Shown here one piece after another: positions 14,746-18,363 of a stretch of DNA of 18,363 bases. The DNA comes from JAAZAI01 sp050942875 (lineage in GTDB: Bacteria > Verrucomicrobiota > Kiritimatiellia > RFP12 > UBA3636), in NCBI GenBank assembly GCA_050942875.1, contig JBMNOD010000070.1, positions 1-18,363 on the forward strand, given 5' to 3'. Every line of letters begins with the position of its first letter. Position 1 is the stretch's first letter. The position numbers were made by a program, and so were the translations under genes. The notes beneath the pieces are model-generated. The model was given only the letters and a program-made list of their open reading frames with translations, did not search any database and was not told the DNA's origin.

Positions 14746-15547
14746 TTCCACCAATGACGGGCGGCGGCAGGCAGTTGGCCTCGTTGGGCCCGATTCGGAC
14801 GATTTCGATTTCGGTGAACGGCGACTCCTGTCGGGCGGTGACCTGGCGCAAGCGCAGCAGTTCGAGCAGGGCGAGGAAGGTGACGATGATTTCGCCGCGG
14901 GGGGAGTCGGGGTTGAAGAGCTTGGAGAAGCGGATGCGCGAGGCGTCGGCCGTCAGTTCGAGGATCATGTCGATCTTGTCGGGCACGCTCCAGCGGATGG
15001 GCTCGATCTCGCCGATGGGTTCGACCTTGGCGCGGGAGAGGACGTCGTTGAAGGCGTCGATGAGGTCGAAGAGGCCGACTTCGCCGATGGGGCGCTCGGC
15101 GTGGAGGTCTTCTTCGGGGACGAGGACGCCGCCGCCGGGGCCGAAGACGTTCTGCTGGCGCAGCTCGTAGGTCAGGAGCGCGTCCGCGGCGTCCTTGTAG
15201 CGCTTGTAGGCGAGGAGCTGGCGGACGAGGTCGCCGCGCGGATCCTTCTCGTCCTCGCCCTCGTCGTCGTCGTCGCCCTGGTCTTCGACGGGCAGGAGCA
15301 TGCGGCTCTTGATGAGGGAGAGGGTGGCGGCCATGACGAGGAATTCGCCGGCCATGTTGAGGTCGAGCATCTTCATCAGCGAGAGGTACTCGGCGTACTG
15401 CTCGGCGATGGTGTCGATGGGGATGTCGTAGATGTCGATCTCGTTCTTGCGAATGAGGTAGAGCAGGAGGTCGAGGGGGCCTTCGAAGACCTCGAGGTTG
15501 ACCTTGTAGTCGTCATTGCTATTGTTTGGCAGGAGTTGTTTTTGCAT
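14723..15547 (-). CDS. scpA: Segregation and condensation protein A (kleisin)
   Basis: ScpA is the bacterial kleisin that bridges SMC heads with ScpB. The 274-residue product opens with YKVNLEVFEGPLDLLLYLIRKNEIDIYDIPI, the family hallmark, then ITxQYxxYL-like sequence and LVMAATLSLIKSRMLLP for the SMC-neck helix. An acidic stretch (DDDDEGEDE) is at about 94-103. The C-terminal winged helix has IVTFLALLELLRLRQVTA. ATG 15545-15547 starts the family signature directly. No Shine-Dalgarno sequence is visible; the stop of the upstream nuclease-like gene is only 3 nt away, so translation may depend on coupling to it. Confidence 0.95.
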   Translation of the reverse strand: MQKQLLPNNSNDDYKVNLEVFEGPLDLLLYLIRKNEIDIYDIPIDTIAEQYAEYLSLMKMLDLNMAGEFLVMAATLSLIKSRMLLPVEDQGDDDDEGEDEKDPRGDLVRQLLAYKRYKDAADALLTYELRQQNVFGPGGGVLVPEEDLHAERPIGEVGLFDLIDAFNDVLSRAKVEPIGEIEPIRWSVPDKIDMILELTADASRIRFSKLFNPDSPRGEIIVTFLALLELLRLRQVTARQESPFTEIEIVRIGPNEANCLPPPVIGGNDHAEPL

Positions 15548-15550
15548 GGG

Positions 15551-16147
15551 CTAGTTTTCGGGAACGGTTTGCTCCATGAAACAGTCCAGGAAGTCTTCCG
15601 TGATTCCTCGAATCTTGCGGTTTGAACACAGGCTGTTGAGTTCTTCCACGGCGGAATAGGGGAAGAAACGCGGCTTCATCTTTCTGAACTGGGGCTTTTG
15701 GCAATGCGTGAAGACCAGGTTTCGATCATCGTCTGGAGCGACGATGACCCAACGGGTTTGGAAAGGCTTGATGTATTCGTAGAGCGTGAGCAAACGGATA
15801 AGTCCGTCTCCGATTCCTTCTCCGGTTTCAACAATCATTGCAGCGGGAAGATGCCGGTTCCCCGAGAACCAAACACAGTCAAGCTCCAGGATTGCGCGTT
15901 GCGCGTCAATGCAATCATTTAGCAGAGGTTCGTTTTGAAGGTTTATTGTGGCATCGATCCAGTCATTGCAGGCAGTTTGTTCCAAGTTGTTTTCCGGAAT
16001 CCAAGTTCGAAAACCCAAGCCAGAACCTATTCTGCAGAGTGCGGTTCGCATGGTGGAAAGCCGATCATGTTTCGACAAGTGAGTTGGAGATTGCCGCTTG
16101 TGGCGACGCAAGCCTGAGTTTTTTTCGAGAGAGCTAGTCGAGTTCAT
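15551..16147 (-). CDS. Restriction-endonuclease-like protein, PD-(D/E)XK type (probable)
   Basis: The 198-residue product has no obvious signal or membrane segment. Residues 30-50 (MRTALCRIGSGLGFRTWIPEN) and the block AMIVETGEGIGDGLIRLLTL, WVIVAPDDDRNLV and KPQFRKMKPRFFPY resemble the C-terminal nuclease domain found in several restriction enzymes, whose pattern is 'IGxxxGfxxWva.ND', 'xAFEVEhTT.iysGLlRm' and 'IVAPd.R..kv..el.RPtF'. By that comparison Asp90 is the first catalytic acid and Ile105-Val106-Glu107 replaces Glu-Val-Glu, so one acid may be lost. The start at ATG 16147 is well supported by AGGAG (16155-16159) 7 nt upstream. It overlaps the HNH gene by 14 bp. Base composition is lower in GC than the neighbours. 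A defence role is inferred. Confidence 0.5.
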   Translation of the reverse strand: MNSTSSLEKNSGLRRHKRQSPTHLSKHDRLSTMRTALCRIGSGLGFRTWIPENNLEQTACNDWIDATINLQNEPLLNDCIDAQRAILELDCVWFSGNRHLPAAMIVETGEGIGDGLIRLLTLYEYIKPFQTRWVIVAPDDDRNLVFTHCQKPQFRKMKPRFFPYSAVEELNSLCSNRKIRGITEDFLDCFMEQTVPEN

Positions 16148-16994
16148 GTGACAACTCCTGATGTTCAAAAATGTGTTCGCGATGATAAGAGAGAAATGTT
16201 GCTGAAGGCTGGAACCGAACCGATGGATGCTGAAGCTTTTTCCCGTCGTAGGGAGCGAAGAAGCGGCTGTACACTTTTCTCGTGATGTGTTCGCGGAGTG
16301 TTGAGGAGAAAATTACATGCAAACTATCGTCGAGCGTCATCAACCCTGCATCAAACGCCCTATCGTACAACGCACTAAGGCAAAGTCCGTTGCGAGGATT
16401 GGCTCGTTCAGTCTTTGGATCGCTGTCACGCCAAGGCTTGATGTGGCTTGCAACGAGTAGCGCTTCGTGGTTCAGGCCTGAAACGCAGCATCGATTTTCA
16501 TATGCAGTCAAGACCGCTTTTCGGAAAAACTGTTGCCCCACGCGAATTCTGGCAGGACACGTCTTTTCGTCGCCTTGTGGAAAGCATTCTTTTTCGTCTG
16601 AGGAATGGGGAAGGTTCAAATTCGTCTCTTGAGTAGGCGGCATGTCTTCCGCAGATGCACCAGCGGCATGTTGACGTTCAGCGAGAAGACGTTCGCTTTC
16701 CAGAATGAAAGCCTCCCAGTCTTCGAGCACCTCGTCCCAGATCTTCTTGTCGCCTTTGCTGGCATGTACGAGTCCTTTGACGCGTTGAGATTCCACCGGA
16801 TCAAAACTTGCGTAGTTGCAACATCTCATGGAAACAGCAGATGGCGTACGGTCGATTAGCTTTGCCAACGCCTTAACTTCTGGATAGATCTGGTTGAGTC
16901 TTGCATAGGGGGTTTTGCAGTACAAGTTGATTGCCAACAAAACTTCTTCTCGTGTCCAAGGACGGTGAGAAACGCCGAACCCTTTTTTAATCAT
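16134..16994 (-). CDS. HNH endonuclease with SANT/Myb-like N-terminus
   Basis: The 286-residue product has two parts. Residues 10-66 (HRPWTREEVLLAINLYCKTPYARLNQIYPEVKALA..., then LIDRTPSAVSMRCCNYASFDP) match the tryptophan-start helical DNA-binding region that precedes HNH domains in a family annotated as restriction endonuclease. After a disordered linker (about 100-145) comes the HNH_2-type nuclease with Cys169-Cys170, His184 (ASHIKPW), Asn202 (NPRNGLCL) and the LSALYDRAFDAGLMTLD segment. Many members have His before DRAFD; here Tyr210 is present, which needs an alignment. The gene lies about 100 nt after the trpS stop and overlaps the next gene. It has lower GC than its surroundings and no methyltransferase is nearby. 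Confidence 0.75.
   Translation of the reverse strand: MIKKGFGVSHRPWTREEVLLAINLYCKTPYARLNQIYPEVKALAKLIDRTPSAVSMRCCNYASFDPVESQRVKGLVHASKGDKKIWDEVLEDWEAFILESERLLAERQHAAGASAEDMPPTQETNLNLPHSSDEKECFPQGDEKTCPARIRVGQQFFRKAVLTAYENRCCVSGLNHEALLVASHIKPWRDSDPKTERANPRNGLCLSALYDRAFDAGLMTLDDSLHVIFSSTLREHITRKVYSRFFAPYDGKKLQHPSVRFQPSATFLSYHREHIFEHQELSHELD
16155..16159 (-). promoter_or_regulatory. Strong ribosome binding site deciding the start at 16147
   Basis: AGGAG on the minus strand lies 7 nt before ATG 16147 and inside the end of the HNH gene. It is one of the few clear Shine-Dalgarno sequences in the window, and it argues against the longer frame starting at 16168. Confidence 0.7.
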
Positions 16995-17061
16995 AGGTCA
17001 AATCCTCGTGGACGCCGAATGACTCGGGCGACAAGTCGCATTTTTTCAGAATGGGTTTCAT
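16987..17061 (-). CDS. Small open frame overlapping the HNH gene start (uncertain)
   Basis: A 24-residue frame starting ATG 17059-17061 (MKPILKKCDLSPESFGV at its beginning) ends at TAA 16987-16989, overlapping the HNH start by 8 bp in a different frame (TATGATTAA). There is no clear ribosome binding site. It could be a leader peptide that couples translation to the nuclease gene, the remnant of a longer gene, or chance. The sequence is hydrophilic and I recognise no family. Confidence 0.25.
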   Translation of the reverse strand: MKPILKKCDLSPESFGVHEDLTYD

Positions 17062-17094
17062 TGTTCGTATGGGTAGACGTATGAGGGGGGCGGG

Positions 17095-18057
17095 CTATTC
17101 GAGTCCGACGGCCTTGCGGGCCGCCTTGAGGGTGCGGCGGGCTTCGGCGCGGGCGCGTTCGGCGCCGTCCTGGAGGATGCGTTCGACGCGGTCGGGGTCG
17201 GCTTCGAGGGCGGCGCGGCGTTCGCGGAAGCCGGCGAAGCGCGTGTTGAAGGCTTCGAGCAGCGCCTTCTTGGCGTGGCCGTAGCCGTAGCCGCCGGCGC
17301 GGAGCTTTTGCGCCATGTCCTCGACCTGGTCGGGCTCGGCGACGAGCTGGTAGAGCTTGTAGACGTTGCAGATCTCGGGGTCCTTGGGCGCTTCCATCGG
17401 GGTGGAGTCGGTGACGATGGACATGATCGCGGACTTGATCTGCCTGGGGGAGGCGGAGATCTCGATCGTGTTGCCGTAGGACTTCGACATCTTCTGGCCG
17501 TCGGTGCCCGGGACGATGGCGACGGCCTCGGTGATGGAAGGTTCGGGGATCTTGAACGTCTCGCCGAACTTGAGGTTGAACTTGGCGGCGAGGTCGCGGG
17601 TGATTTCGAGGTGCTGCTTCTGGTCCTTGCCGACGGGGACGATGTCGGACTGGTAGAGCAGGATGTCGGCCGCCATGAGCACGGGGTAGGCGAAGAGGCC
17701 GTGGGTGGCCTCCTTGCCGTGGGCGAGCTTGTCCTTGTAGGAATGGGCGCGTTCGAGCAGGCCGACGGGGCAGACGATGGAGAGCAGCCACGTCAGCTCC
17801 TGGACTTCCGGCACGTCGCTCTGGCGGAAGAAGACGGCGCGGTCGGGGTCGAGGCCGGCGGCGAGGAAGTCGAGCGCGACGTCGAGCGTGCCCTGCCTTA
17901 GCTGGTCGGGAACCGAGACGGTCGTGAGCGCGTGGTAGTTGGCGATGAAGATGTAGGCCTCGCCCTTTTCCTGGAGGTCGATGCACGGCTTCATCATGCC
18001 GAAATAGTTGCCGAGGTGGAGCTTGCCCGAGGGCTGGATGCCTGAAAGTACTCGCAT
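17095..18057 (-). CDS. trpS: Tryptophanyl-tRNA synthetase
   Basis: TrpRS charges tRNA-Trp. The 320-residue product is a complete class I synthetase: MRVLSGIQPSGKLHLGNYFG holds the HIGH-equivalent HLGN at 14-17, the ATP-site KMSKS at 189-193 lies in GTDGQKMSKSYGN, and Rossmann-fold motifs ALTTV, PVLMAADILLY and VGKDQKQHLEITRD are present. It ends with a basic, Ala/Arg-rich helix. AAAGG lies 7 nt before ATG 18055-18057. In many bacteria trpS is followed by scpA-scpB, as here after the nuclease cassette. The frame is open upstream to 18315, but the family start fixes the ATG. Confidence 0.97.
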   Translation of the reverse strand: MRVLSGIQPSGKLHLGNYFGMMKPCIDLQEKGEAYIFIANYHALTTVSVPDQLRQGTLDVALDFLAAGLDPDRAVFFRQSDVPEVQELTWLLSIVCPVGLLERAHSYKDKLAHGKEATHGLFAYPVLMAADILLYQSDIVPVGKDQKQHLEITRDLAAKFNLKFGETFKIPEPSITEAVAIVPGTDGQKMSKSYGNTIEISASPRQIKSAIMSIVTDSTPMEAPKDPEICNVYKLYQLVAEPDQVEDMAQKLRAGGYGYGHAKKALLEAFNTRFAGFRERRAALEADPDRVERILQDGAERARAEARRTLKAARKAVGLE

Positions 18058-18069
18058 GGGTTGCCTTTC

Positions 18070-18084
18070 GGCCCCGATGGGGCC
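18070..18084 (-). promoter_or_regulatory. Leader hairpin just upstream of trpS
   Basis: GGCCCC and GGGGCC form a perfect 6-bp stem with a 3-nt loop 12 nt before the trpS start and next to its ribosome binding site. It could modulate translation initiation. There is no sign of a T-box. Confidence 0.35.
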
Positions 18085-18144
18085 TCTGGAATTGAACTTG
18101 AAAACCCCAATGGTACAAAATTTCGGCTTTGAAGGAAAGCACGA

Positions 18145-18160
18145 GTGATCGGTCAGTCGA
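18145..18160 (+). repeat. Dispersed 16-bp motif shared with the left IS flank
   Basis: gtgatcggtcagtcga matches the complement of 190-205 at 15 of 16 positions. In both places it lies 58-70 bp outside an IS630 end, and the intervening DNA ends in similar sequence (ccgatt, agtcg, CTAG), so the insertions appear to be in related repeat copies. Confidence 0.6.
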
Positions 18161-18226
18161 CGGGGTTGGCCTCGGAACGCTTGTCGTTCAGCCCCGAACC
18201 CGCTCCGTCGCCTGCCCGATTGAGTC

Positions 18227-18244
18227 GCTAGTGTGCTGAATTGT
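18227..18244. repeat. IS630 terminal inverted repeat plus target (right)
   Basis: Inverse of 116-133. The element starts at 18231 (gtgtgctgaattgt, 18231-18244); TA at 18229-18230 is the target and C at 18228 is host flank. Confidence 0.65.
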
Positions 18245-18363
18245 AAATAGGTGGTCCTAGCTTCGTTCGGGCCGCGTTGACCCTGCGCAGGATCTCCTCG
18301 CCGTCCGCATGCCACCTGAACGGCTTCGGGTTTTCATTGTGGGCGTCGATGTAGTCGCGCATG
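18228..18363 (-). CDS. IS630-family transposase, C-terminal fragment (runs off window)
   Basis: The last 44 codons of a transposase are visible. The segment MRDYIDAHNENPKPFRWHAD then GEEILRRVNAAR is characteristic of the IS630 C-terminus, where 'I-x-x-h-N-x-N-P-K-P-F-x-W' precedes a short helix. The DDE catalytic core lies beyond the window. The last codons of the element read NSAH and the stop TAG at 18228-18230 is made of the TA target duplication plus one host base. It is in the same orientation as the fragment at the left end. Confidence 0.85.
   Translation of the reverse strand, partial: MRDYIDAHNENPKPFRWHADGEEILRRVNAARTKLGPPIYNSAH
18231..18363 (-). mobile_element. IS630-family insertion sequence, 3' end (right copy)
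   Basis: The right element begins at base 18231 with its inverted repeat and continues out of the window. Left and right ends match the two ends of one element type, in direct orientation. The intervening 18 kb is housekeeping DNA, so two separate insertions are more likely than a composite transposon. Confidence 0.75.

Noticed and set aside
14068..15625. Plus-strand frames across scpB and scpA
   Set aside because: Antisense shadows of two clearly conserved genes, with Val/Asp/Gly-rich products.
15698..16859. Plus-strand frames across the nuclease cassette
   Set aside because: Short, without start signals, and opposite frames with recognised domains.
130..18230. 18-kb composite transposon
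   Set aside because: The enclosed genes are housekeeping genes (serA, dnaG, infA, fmt, proBA, holA, scpAB, trpS); two independent insertions are simpler.

Overview
The window is 18.4 kb of high-GC chromosomal DNA from a Gram-negative, LPS-bearing bacterium. The envelope genes (a BamD-like TPR protein, an LptE-like lipoprotein, a TonB-dependent receptor), the IF-1 sequence, the weak use of Shine-Dalgarno sites and the repeat-laden spacers suggest the PVC superphylum (Verrucomicrobiota, Kiritimatiellota or Lentisphaerota). That assignment is inferred from sequence style, not from a marker gene. Most genes are housekeeping.

Layout from left to right. (1) 1-129 is the 5' end of an IS630-family element running out of the window. 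(2) 130-413 is a spacer with a hairpin, a sigma70-like promoter and terminator-like hairpins that could bound a small RNA. (3) serA (minus) is divergent from a plus-strand set: BamD-like TPR protein, lptE and dnaG. (4) infA (minus) overlaps the 3' end of dnaG and is divergent from fmt. (5) 7400-8023 is a gene-free spacer with a 111-117 bp tandem repeat built from GTACGG-type hexamers, followed by hairpins. (6) A TonB-dependent receptor is followed by another gene-poor, repeat-like spacer (10097-10674). (7) proB, proA and holA (plus) form a compact run for proline synthesis and the clamp-loader delta subunit. (8) On the minus strand, read from the right, come trpS, a two-gene nuclease cassette, scpA and scpB, all tightly packed. 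(9) 18231-18363 is the 3' end of a second IS630-family element in the same orientation as the first.

The most interesting part is the nuclease cassette at about 15551-16994. An HNH endonuclease with a SANT/Myb-like N-terminus overlaps a second gene that resembles the PD-(D/E)XK restriction-endonuclease fold. The pair sits between trpS and scpA, which are neighbours in many bacteria; its base composition is visibly less GC-rich and no methyltransferase is present. The second gene ends 3 nt before the scpA start, so the cassette appears wired into an operon for tryptophanyl-tRNA synthetase and the condensin accessory proteins. Both proteins seem to depart from the usual residue at one catalytic position, which needs an alignment to confirm.

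A second theme is mobile and repetitive DNA. Both IS630 ends abut TA within a CTAG-like context, and the right-hand transposase takes its stop codon from the target site. Both insertions lie 60-70 bp beyond copies of the same 16-bp motif. The octamer GTCGCTAG recurs in several spacers, giving natural targets for this element.
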